Assembly (NCBI GenBank): GCA_964584935.1
Contig: CAZPBN010000015.1
Span: forward strand, 16,090-80,089
Reading direction: 5' to 3'
DNA: 64,000 nucleotides
DNA from: CAZPBN01 sp964584935
GTDB lineage: Bacteria > Acidobacteriota > Aminicenantia > Aminicenantales > Aminicenantaceae
Positions within the stretch are counted from its first letter, which is position 1. Every line of letters starts with the position of its first letter. A model generated the notes under the pieces. That model was not told the origin of the DNA. It searched no databases and was given only the letters and a program-made list of their open reading frames with translations. Positions 34,786 to 42,063 of the stretch are shown one piece after another. A program made the position numbers and the translations under genes.

Positions 34786-35469
34786 ATGAAAAAAAATATA
34801 ATTAGGAACATTTTTTTCAGTGTATTAATTGTTTTTCCCATCCTGAATTTTGCAACTGAAAAAACCATAGATCTTCCTGACCCATCGCTGAAAAGCGGAA
34901 AAAGTTTTAAACAGATTTTAGATGAACGAAGAACAAAAAGAGTTTATTCAGAAAAAGAACTGGATAAAGTTTTATTATCTCAACTGTTATGGGCCGCCCA
35001 AGGTATAACGGATGACAAAAATAATTTTCGAGCCGCTCCTTCCGCCGGAGCCCTTTATCCCTTGGAAATTTATATGATCATTCAAAATAAAGGAATCGAA
35101 GGGTTAAGAAACGGCTTGTATCAATACATTCCAGGCAAACATCAGATTAAGCTTCTAAAAACCGGAAATCTGAACGGTTCTCTAGCGAAAGTAGGGTATT
35201 CCCAGGATTTTTTTGCCCAATCCCCTTTATGTTTCATCATAACGGCCGTCCCGCAAAGAACGACTCAAAAATACGGGGAAAGAGGATACCGTTATATCCA
35301 TATTGAAGTCGGGCATGTGGGGCAAAACATCCAATTACAAGGAACGGCACTGGGATTGGCCGTAGGTATTGCCGGAGCCTTCAGGGATAATAAGCTGAGT
35401 GAATTGCTGAACTTGGATGAAGGCGAAATCCCCCTGTATCTCATGCCTGTTGGATACCCCAAAAAATAA
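34786..35469 (+). CDS. Exported SagB/ThcOx-type nitroreductase-fold oxidoreductase
   Basis: The 227-aa protein begins with a signal peptide (MKKNIIRNIFFSVLIVFPIL). A nitroreductase/SagB fold follows: ILDERRTKRVYSEKELDK (FMN-binding Arg), LLWAAQGITD, RAAPSAGALYPLEIYMI, GHVGQNIQLQGTALGL and the end YLMPVGYPKK. SagB-type enzymes oxidise peptide azolines, or act as general FMN oxidoreductases. Placing one behind a signal sequence is unusual. GAGGG at 34776-34780 positions the ATG at 34786, while the in-frame TTG at 34774 overlaps that site. Confidence 0.82.
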   Translation: MKKNIIRNIFFSVLIVFPILNFATEKTIDLPDPSLKSGKSFKQILDERRTKRVYSEKELDKVLLSQLLWAAQGITDDKNNFRAAPSAGALYPLEIYMIIQNKGIEGLRNGLYQYIPGKHQIKLLKTGNLNGSLAKVGYSQDFFAQSPLCFIITAVPQRTTQKYGERGYRYIHIEVGHVGQNIQLQGTALGLAVGIAGAFRDNKLSELLNLDEGEIPLYLMPVGYPKK

Positions 35470-35887
35470 TATGAGGTTTCTTACTTACGGTTCTTCACGG
35501 TTTTGGATGCATAGTCGTAAAACGAAGCGAATGCATGAAAGCTGAGTCCTCATACCGAAGACCCATTGTATCCGCAGCAAACCCCGAAACAACACCGTGT
35601 TCAAGAGACTGTTTTGGTTTTCAACATAACAGTGACAGCATAAAGTGTACATTTCGGCTCACAGTTACTTTACACCATGATGAATCAACGTGATGAACCC
35701 CGGGACCAAAAAGTGTTGATTAAGGTTTTAAATTGCTCCGAAAAATCACCTTAGCTGTAATTATATCAATCTTATAGCCAGATCTTACCCCAAATTTTAA
35801 AGAGGGGGGAATAAGTGGAGGAATTGACTTCCTCTGAATTATTGTGATAAAAAAATTTTTATTTTATATTTGTTCAAGTAGGTGGAC
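35470..35887. other. Intergenic, an unexplained higher-GC open segment
   Basis: No gene is supported. From about 35485 to 35690 the plus strand stays open for roughly 65 codons without a proper start (…SSYRRPIVSAANPETT…) in sequence less AT-rich than its neighbours, which may be debris of a lost gene. AGGTGG at 35880-35885 is the ribosome site of the next gene. Confidence 0.35.
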
Positions 35888-37270
35888 ATGAAAAATAAAG
35901 CTTTAATACTTATTTTTGCATTACTGATTATTGGTGTCTCTTTGATCAGTCTCCCCTCATACCAAAAAGCATCCCGGCCGTTTAATATCATTCTTATGAT
36001 TTCGGACGGATGCGGTTACAACTGTTTTGAATTAGCCAGCCTTTACCAGTACGGCCGGCCCCAATCTCAAGTGTATGATTCCTTTCCAGCACAATTTGCT
36101 GTCAGTACCTATTCTGCTTCCAGCACACCGTATGATCAGCAAAAAGCCTGGAATTCTTTTGAGTTTGTTCTTTCTGATCCCACTGATTCCGCGGCAGCGG
36201 CGACAGCTATTGCCACAGGAGTCAAGACCAACGATAATACAGTTGGCCTCAATCCTGATGGGTTAAAACTAACGAATATAATCGAAATAGCGGAAGAGTT
36301 TGGCAAAAAAACAGGAACAGTCACATCAGTCCAATTCTGTCATGCCACTCCCGCTTCTTTTCTCGTCCATGTTGACGAACGCTACAAATATGGGGAAATT
36401 GCCCATCTGATTATTCTGGAGAGCCCGGCAGATGTGGTTATGGGATGCGGACATCCTTACTATGATAAATATGGGAAACCTGCTGATGAGCCTAATTTCC
36501 GCTATGTGAAAGATCATAAAACGTGGGGAGCGCTTATCAAAGGTGAATTAGGATCTGATGCTGACGGAGACGGCTGCCCTGATCCATGGGCAGTGATCCA
36601 GAGTGCTGAAGCCTTCCGCTCCTTGATAGAGGGGCCGACTCCAAACCGTGTCTTCGGCATAGCCCCAATTTATAGAACCTTGCAGCAAGACAGGAAGGGA
36701 GATGTTGATGCAGGTCCATTTGAAGTCCCTATGATTGAAACTGTTCCTACATTGAGTGAAATGGTCTTGAGTGCTCTTAATGTCCTGGATGAAGATCCTG
36801 ACGGATTTTTTCTTATGGTCGAAGGAGGAGCGGTCGACTGGGCCTGTGAGGATAATCAGACAGTGCGTTTGATTGAAGAGCAGGTTTCCTTTAACAGAAC
36901 AGTGGAGGCTGTCATAGATTGGATCGAAATCCACAGTCGCTGGGAGGATACTCTGCTCATAGTTACCAGTGATCATGAGACAGGCTATATCACTGGTCCT
37001 GGATCTGGAATAAAATTGCCGGATGACAATATTTCAGACACTTGGAAGCCGCTGAAGAATAAAGGAAAAGGAAAGATTGCAGAGATGGAATGGCATTCTG
37101 ATTACCATACCAATTCGCTGGTCCCTCTGTTTGCAAAAGGATATGGAAGCGAACGATTTGCCCTTTTGGCCGATGAAAAGGATCCTGTCCACGGATTCTA
37201 TCTTGACAATACTGAGATCGGCTCGCTTATGATTGATTTACTCAAAGAACGGCATGTGAAGGACCGCTGA
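35888..37270 (+). CDS. phoA: Alkaline phosphatase, exported
   Basis: Alkaline phosphatases release inorganic phosphate from phosphomonoesters in the periplasm. The 460-aa product from ATG 35888 has a hydrophobic N-terminus (KALILIFALLIIGVSLISLP). It then has MISDGCGYN (metal Asp), DPTDSAAAATAIATGVKTND with the nucleophilic Ser, FFLMVEGGAVDWACEDNQ and IVTSDHETGYI. The final metal His is in EWHSDYHTNSLVPLF. The symbol is a family assignment. A longer frame begins at GTG 35882. Confidence 0.88.
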   Translation: MKNKALILIFALLIIGVSLISLPSYQKASRPFNIILMISDGCGYNCFELASLYQYGRPQSQVYDSFPAQFAVSTYSASSTPYDQQKAWNSFEFVLSDPTDSAAAATAIATGVKTNDNTVGLNPDGLKLTNIIEIAEEFGKKTGTVTSVQFCHATPASFLVHVDERYKYGEIAHLIILESPADVVMGCGHPYYDKYGKPADEPNFRYVKDHKTWGALIKGELGSDADGDGCPDPWAVIQSAEAFRSLIEGPTPNRVFGIAPIYRTLQQDRKGDVDAGPFEVPMIETVPTLSEMVLSALNVLDEDPDGFFLMVEGGAVDWACEDNQTVRLIEEQVSFNRTVEAVIDWIEIHSRWEDTLLIVTSDHETGYITGPGSGIKLPDDNISDTWKPLKNKGKGKIAEMEWHSDYHTNSLVPLFAKGYGSERFALLADEKDPVHGFYLDNTEIGSLMIDLLKERHVKDR

Positions 37271-37331
37271 TACAGCACATCAGCTCCACATCAGCACACA
37301 TCAGCAGCTTGCAGCACACATCACACATCAG
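37271..37331 (+). repeat. Degenerate short tandem repeats before MITE-like element 2
   Basis: The sequence ACATCAGC and variants (CAGCACATCAGC, CACATCAGCACACATCAGC) recurs 5-6 times up to the left TIR. Pieces of the TIR (CAGCAGCTTG) are mixed in, suggesting repeated slippage at the insertion edge. Confidence 0.7.
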
Positions 37332-37611
37332 CAGCTTGGCTGATTTATTTCCTTATAATTCAACATTATAGAATTTTTGTCTCGCAGGAGTATTTTGCTT
37401 AAAATGGATTTTTTAGCCATAAAATTGATTCTAAGAGGATTGATCTTTAGAAAGTAAAACATAAAACACCTCTACTTCAAAAGGATATGTCATGATTGTA
37501 ATCAAATCTTAAAATCTATTTTCCCCCAAAAATATTGATTTTAAGAATTCTCTTTCTCTGAAGGCAATTTTGTAATTCTTTTGTTTTCTTTACAATAAAT
37601 CAGCCAAGCTG
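37332..37611. mobile_element. MITE-like element 2, 280 bp with perfect 18-bp TIRs
   Basis: CAGCTTGGCTGATTTATT at 37332-37349 is exactly inverted at 37594-37611. The interior is a close copy of the element at 29652-29930 and carries no ORF. It lies between the convergent phosphatase and lpxD genes. The right edge is followed by a short duplication of AGCCAAGCTGAGCATT (37620 onward). Confidence 0.85.
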
Positions 37612-37657
37612 AGCATTACAGCCAAGCTGAGCATTGAGCATTAGAGCATTAATGTCT

Positions 37658-38716
37658 TCACTTGAGCTTGTCTTCCAGTTCGTTCAACTTTTTCTTCAGT
37701 CTTCTGACTTCTCTTTTAAGGTCATAAAGCTGTTGAATGGATGCCCACGCTTTGCGCCATTCCTTGATTTCCAGATGAGGATATCCGGCAACCATTGTAT
37801 CTGCAGGAATGCTTTTGGTGATGCCTGTCTTGGCTGCAGCAATCACATTATTTCCTATTTCGGCATGATCCGTCACCCCAACCTGACCTCCCATAATAAC
37901 CTGCTTTCCCAGTTTTGTGCTCCCGGCGATTCCTGTTTGGGCGGCAATGACACTGTCAGGCCCCACTTCAACATTATGAGCAATCTGAACAAGGTTGTCG
38001 ATCTTTGTTCCTTTCTGAATGATTGTCTCTTCCAGAGCCGAACGGTCTATGGTTGTGTTGGCTCCAATTTCCACATCATCCTCGATGTTCACCGTTCCTT
38101 TCTGGGGAACTTTATAATAAGAACCATCTTTCATTCTATGATAACCAAATCCATCTGCTCCAATAACCGCTCCGCAATGGATGATGACATGATTCCCAAT
38201 TCTGATATTTTCCCTTATGGAAACATGAGAGTAGACAACACAATCATTTCCAATGACAACTCCGGGATAAACAGCAGCCAAAGGAAATATTACTGTCCTC
38301 TCTCCTATCTTTGCTTTGTCCCCTATATATGCCAGAGCACCTATGGAAACATCCGCCCCTATCTTTACTGAAGGAGAAACAATGGCTGAAGAGTGAATCC
38401 CCAGCTCAGGCTTATAGGACTTATAAAACAGCTCAACAGTCTTGATAAATGAATAATAGGGGTCTTCGGACTTTATGACAGGAATCTTATCAAATTTTTC
38501 CTCCACAGGAACAATAGCAGCCGAAGCTTTTGATTGATCCAGGAGATCCCTGTATTTGTGATGAGAAAGAAAAACTATATCTCCATTCCCGGCTTTATGG
38601 AAACTGGCTACCCCTTGGATTTCAATTCCTCCATCCCCTTCAAAGGGGCAACCCAGGAAATCAGCCAGCTCCTTGACTGTGATAGAAGTCACCTTTTCTC
38701 TAGGCTGTTTATTCAT
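37658..38716 (-). CDS. lpxD: UDP-3-O-acylglucosamine N-acyltransferase
   Basis: LpxD adds the second acyl chain in lipid A synthesis. The 352-aa protein has the N-terminal uridine-binding domain (about 10-100, VTSITVKELADFLGCPFEG). A left-handed beta-helix of hexapeptide repeats (about 105-310) follows, with VIGADGFGYHRM (the Gly-rich LpxD loop) and IAHNVEVGP carrying the catalytic His. An extra C-terminal helix (RREVRRLKKKLNELEDKL) ends it. It overlaps the yihY-like gene by 8 nt and is encoded downstream of ATP-synthase F0 genes. Confidence 0.95.
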   Translation of the reverse strand: MNKQPREKVTSITVKELADFLGCPFEGDGGIEIQGVASFHKAGNGDIVFLSHHKYRDLLDQSKASAAIVPVEEKFDKIPVIKSEDPYYSFIKTVELFYKSYKPELGIHSSAIVSPSVKIGADVSIGALAYIGDKAKIGERTVIFPLAAVYPGVVIGNDCVVYSHVSIRENIRIGNHVIIHCGAVIGADGFGYHRMKDGSYYKVPQKGTVNIEDDVEIGANTTIDRSALEETIIQKGTKIDNLVQIAHNVEVGPDSVIAAQTGIAGSTKLGKQVIMGGQVGVTDHAEIGNNVIAAAKTGITKSIPADTMVAGYPHLEIKEWRKAWASIQQLYDLKREVRRLKKKLNELEDKLK

Positions 38717-39620
38717 GCTTTCTCTCGTTTAAGACACTGGCTAGTTCCGCTCCCCATAAGAGGATGTAAAGAGAAATGGAAATCCATACGAGAAAGAAAA
38801 TAAGAGAAGTCAATGTGTTCTGCAAGGTAAGTCTGGACATGACCACTCCGATAACAGAAAAATGAGCAACATAAAAGGCAAAACCTCTTTTAAAGGCCTC
38901 CCATATAAGAGCCCCCACCACGGCCGCTATCAAGGCAGGTTTTGTGTGGACTTTCACTTCAGGGATAAACTTATATATAGAAAAAAAGACAATGAATGTG
39001 AGTGTGAATGGAATAAGGTACTGCAAGAAAAAATTATCTATCAGGGATACAACTTCAGGATTTATATTATCAGCAACAAGGCTACTTGATTTCAGTGTCC
39101 CGTTAATGGCTGTCCATATTCCTGTTATAAAAAGGGAAAGGAGCATCACAATCCCTATGATAAACATGATAAGATATTCCATTATACGGCTGTAAAAAAA
39201 AGATTTCTTGTAATCTGCTTTAAAAATCACATTGATCGCCCTTATCAAATTTGAAAACAGCAAACTGGCGGCAATAAAAGATCCCAGGAACCCGAACCAG
39301 CCAAGATGAGAGAAGGAGCGTGACAGCTCTTGAATCCTCTGGAAAAAGAGGGGATCGAGTTCAGCAAAGAATTCGTCTGAAAATATATTCAGACTTCTGA
39401 ATGCTAACTCAGAATTTCCCAGTATCTTTGTTGTGACAAATGCAAAAAGAGCAACAAGGGGGATCGAACATAAAACCGTGAAATAAGAAATGGTTATGGC
39501 AGAATTCCCGCATTGGTCCCTTCCGAATCTTTTCGTACTAATCCTTATAATTTTTAAAACACGATTTTCTTTTAACTTCTTTATAATAATCGAACTTCTC
39601 TCTAAGCGTAATTTCCCCAC
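38709..39620 (-). CDS. YihY/BrkB-family inner-membrane protein
   Basis: The 303-aa protein has six hydrophobic segments and the family patterns AITISYFTVLCSIPLVALFAF, RAINVIFKADYKKSFFYSR and IPEVKVHTKPALIAAVVGALIWE...FAFYV. The family was once called RNase BN, but no nuclease motif is present. Members are inner-membrane proteins of uncertain role. It overlaps atpE by 19 nt and lpxD by 8 nt. Confidence 0.87.
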   Translation of the reverse strand: MGKLRLERSSIIIKKLKENRVLKIIRISTKRFGRDQCGNSAITISYFTVLCSIPLVALFAFVTTKILGNSELAFRSLNIFSDEFFAELDPLFFQRIQELSRSFSHLGWFGFLGSFIAASLLFSNLIRAINVIFKADYKKSFFYSRIMEYLIMFIIGIVMLLSLFITGIWTAINGTLKSSSLVADNINPEVVSLIDNFFLQYLIPFTLTFIVFFSIYKFIPEVKVHTKPALIAAVVGALIWEAFKRGFAFYVAHFSVIGVVMSRLTLQNTLTSLIFFLVWISISLYILLWGAELASVLNERKHE

Positions 39621-39946
39621 TTAATCATTAGAATAATGATAGAAATCAATAAGGCATAAATCACAAGAGTCTCAATAAGAACCAATCCAAAGATAAGGAG
39701 AAACCGGATATGGGGTGCAGATGCAGGATTTCTTGAAATTCCCTCAAATGCACTGCTCATCGCTTTAGCCTGACTAAGACCACCGGCAACAGCAGTAATT
39801 GTGATAATAGAAGCTCCAATAATCAGCGACAATTTATAAACCGACATGCGGCTGTTATTGTCTTGAGATTCTTGGGAAAAAAGCGGCGTGATTGTCAGGA
39901 AAATTAGAAACAGAAATATTCCTAAGTATTTCATATGAGTTTTCAT
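39602..39946 (-). CDS. atpE: F-type ATP synthase subunit c with signal peptide, Na+-type site
   Basis: The 114-aa subunit c has an N-terminal signal peptide (residues 1-25, LFLIFLTITPLFSQ) before the two transmembrane helices. The ion-binding residues are Gln59 in helix 1 (GGLSQAKAM), Glu92-Thr93 and Tyr97 in helix 2 (LIETLVIYALL). Their 33- and 5-residue spacing equals that of Gln32, Glu65, Ser66 and Tyr70 of the Na+-binding Ilyobacter c ring. Na+ specificity is therefore predicted. The loop RNPASAP is canonical. The gene follows atpB. Confidence 0.9.
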   Translation of the reverse strand: MKTHMKYLGIFLFLIFLTITPLFSQESQDNNSRMSVYKLSLIIGASIITITAVAGGLSQAKAMSSAFEGISRNPASAPHIRFLLIFGLVLIETLVIYALLISIIILMIKWGNYA

Positions 39947-39964
39947 TGATATCCTCCATAAATC

Positions 39965-40711
39965 TTAATTTCCTTGTTCATGGGCTACAGCCCCTCCTAT
40001 ATATATACAGGATAAAAGAACAAACACAAAGGCTTGAATCACAGCAGTAAAAATCGCAATAGCCATGAAAGGAAGGGGCAGAAAAAAAGGAATAATAGAA
40101 ACGATAACGATAATAAGCAATTCTTCTGCAAATATATTTCCAAAAAGACGAATCGAAAGGGAAACAGGTCTGGAAAAATGGCTGATGATTTCTATGGGAA
40201 TCATCAGGGGAGCGAGAAGCGGTACCGGCCCTGTGAAATGTTTTAAATATTTGAAAAATCCCTGGGACTTGATACCTTGCCAGTGATAATAAAAGAAAAC
40301 AACCAACGCACATCCCACTGTAACGTTTAGCTTAGACGTTGGTGACATAAAACCAGGAATAAGTCCCATAATATTACAGATAAAAATAAAGATTCCTATA
40401 GTTGCAATTAAAGGAAGATATTTTTTTCCCTCTTCACCGATAACTTCGACCAGAAGACTTTCAAAAGTCTCGATAACAAGCTCAAGAACAACCTGAAGTT
40501 TTGAAGGATAAAGCTTGATCTTTCGTGCTGCAAGCCCCAAAAAAACAATCATAAAGACAGCCACAATCAAGCTCATTACAATATGGTCAGGAATAAAATG
40601 GGAAGGATCTTTAACTTCTATCCCGAAAGAACTGAGCAAGAGAGCCAAAGGTTTACCAATTATTTTGTTGACAAATTCAACGATAAACAAACCGTGTTCT
40701 AATTCTTCCAT
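39965..40711 (-). CDS. atpB: F-type ATP synthase subunit a
   Basis: Subunit a forms the ion half-channels and carries the essential Arg beside the c ring. In this 248-aa membrane protein, that Arg is in RPVSLSIRLFGNIFAEELLI. ITAIIGIFIFICNIMGLIPGF-like segments, FFYYHWQGIKSQG, and a C-terminal helix ending in AHEQGN are also present. Five or six transmembrane helices are evident. It overlaps the AtpI-like gene by 13 nt and precedes atpE. No atpF, H, A, G, D or C gene is in the window. Confidence 0.94.
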   Translation of the reverse strand: MEELEHGLFIVEFVNKIIGKPLALLLSSFGIEVKDPSHFIPDHIVMSLIVAVFMIVFLGLAARKIKLYPSKLQVVLELVIETFESLLVEVIGEEGKKYLPLIATIGIFIFICNIMGLIPGFMSPTSKLNVTVGCALVVFFYYHWQGIKSQGFFKYLKHFTGPVPLLAPLMIPIEIISHFSRPVSLSIRLFGNIFAEELLIIVIVSIIPFFLPLPFMAIAIFTAVIQAFVFVLLSCIYIGGAVAHEQGN

Positions 40712-41082
40712 TCTTTCTTACCAAACAATGTTATCCCTGCTTCGATAGAAAATACAATAATAATTATTGAAAATCCACCAGCAAAAGCAAATATTTTTTT
40801 TGAAAAGAAAAAAATTATAAAAGAAAAAATAACAATAATCAATAGTATCCTCAAGCTGTAAATTATTAGGGACTTCCCCACAGCTTTCTTTTTCTCAGGA
40901 ATTAAAAACCGATAAACGGTTTCTTTCAGCCACATAAAGCTCAATGCAGACACAATTCCGCCTGCCAGGATAAAAATACCGGTCAGAATATCAAAAATGA
41001 ACGAAAAAACAACAGCCGCAACAATTGATAGAATTATTATCTCTTTGGGAATTCGACGCAATATTTTTTCTTCTTCTCTCAT
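40699..41082 (-). CDS. ATP synthase subunit I-like membrane protein
   Basis: The 127-aa protein has four predicted transmembrane helices, an N-terminal charged segment (REEEKILRRIPKE) and the family-like pattern FMWLKETVYRF. It lies between atpZ-like and atpB, the standard place of AtpI (PF03899-like), which helps c-ring assembly or cation supply. Sequence conservation in this family is weak, so the call depends on position and topology. It overlaps atpB by 13 nt. Confidence 0.65.
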   Translation of the reverse strand: MREEEKILRRIPKEIIILSIVAAVVFSFIFDILTGIFILAGGIVSALSFMWLKETVYRFLIPEKKKAVGKSLIIYSLRILLIIVIFSFIIFFFSKKIFAFAGGFSIIIIVFSIEAGITLFGKKEWKN

Positions 41083-41083
41083 G

Positions 41084-41320
41084 TTAGATATCTTTATATT
41101 TGTTAACTTCCCTGAGCAAATTGTAAAATCCTGAAACGATTCCCAGAGTCAGAAAAATTAACAGCAACCAGGGATGAGTACCGAATAACTTATCCAACAG
41201 ATAACCCAAAAACAAACCGACTGCGATGGAAGAGGGAAGCATTATGACAAGTGAACTCAGCTCTATAATTTTCTTATAGTCTTTTTTTCCAATCATCTTG
41301 CGATATTTGGGATTTTTCAT
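41084..41320 (-). CDS. AtpZ/AtpI-type F0 accessory protein
   Basis: The 78-aa protein has two transmembrane helices with the AtpZ pattern SIAVGLFLGYLLDKLFGTHP (GxxxGxxLD) and WLLLIFLTLGIVSGFYNLLR. AtpZ-AtpI pairs are encoded first in ATP synthase operons and have been linked to ion channel or assembly functions. It is 1 nt before the AtpI-like gene and probably opens the operon. Confidence 0.8.
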   Translation of the reverse strand: MKNPKYRKMIGKKDYKKIIELSSLVIMLPSSIAVGLFLGYLLDKLFGTHPWLLLIFLTLGIVSGFYNLLREVNKYKDI

Positions 41321-41520
41321 GCATTCTCAACCGGTATTTTTTTATCATAATACAGCAGGTTCCTTAAAAGCAATACATATTCCTTAATTTATTAAAGGAA
41401 GAAATGAAAACAGAAAACGCATAGAAACTGTTGATTTTCTTTACTGTTTAATTGATAACAAAAGGCAAAAAAGTGAAATGCCCTACGCTTTAAGCAAATA
41501 ATTTAATATTCACCTCTTAA

Positions 41521-41751
41521 TTATATAATCATGATTAGAAACAAAAGTGCGAATAGTATTCCCAAAACAGTGTAAATCCAACCCCAGACTTTTGCTTTCT
41601 TTTCTTCTATGTATTCCGAACTGGAGCGACCTTTGAGAATTTTTTTCTTTTTTATTGTTCTAATCCCTATAAATAAAAACACAGCCGCCACTATAATCAA
41701 AACCACCGGAAATTCACTATTCTGGTTAGAGTTCATTGTTTTAGCATACAA
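41521..41751 (-). CDS. Hypothetical small membrane protein
   Basis: The 76-aa protein has two transmembrane segments (PVVLIIVAAVFLFIGI and VWGWIYTVLGILFALLFLIMII). A strongly basic linker, KKKKILKGRSSSEYIEEKKAK, lies between them. No family is recognised. Met6 (41736) is an alternative start. No convincing ribosome site is seen for either. Confidence 0.5.
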   Translation of the reverse strand: MYAKTMNSNQNSEFPVVLIIVAAVFLFIGIRTIKKKKILKGRSSSEYIEEKKAKVWGWIYTVLGILFALLFLIMII

Positions 41752-42063
41752 AATGAATTCTTAATTAAAAAGAACTTTTTATAAGTCAATTGTTGCCATA
41801 CAACCAAAATTTCCACCAAGGATATCTTCTTTTATTTCGAGACACGCAATCTATCTATTAAATCCTGTTTTTTTCTCTTTTTGTTCTAATGAAATTATAA
41901 CTCATTTCACTTAAATACACACGTCATAAATTCAATATCAAAAATCATATGGGAAAGAAACGGAGATTGTCAATAAAATGGAGGATTTTTCCCAAAAAGT
42001 GCCATGACAAAAAGGATAAAATTATATGAATAAAAAAATCCAAATGAGTCCTACCCAAAGATA
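41752..42063. other. Intergenic, nothing recognised
   Basis: AT-rich divergent spacer between the small membrane protein gene and lptD. A promoter for lptD must lie here, but no convincing -35/-10 pair was found. Confidence 0.4.

Noticed and set aside
37271..37340. CRISPR-like array before MITE element 2
   Set aside because: The units are 8-12 bp, irregular, with no spacers of constant length. They are short tandem slippage repeats.
37634..38371. Long plus-strand frame antisense to lpxD
   Set aside because: It mirrors the regular hexapeptide repeats of lpxD and has no ribosome site or known motif.
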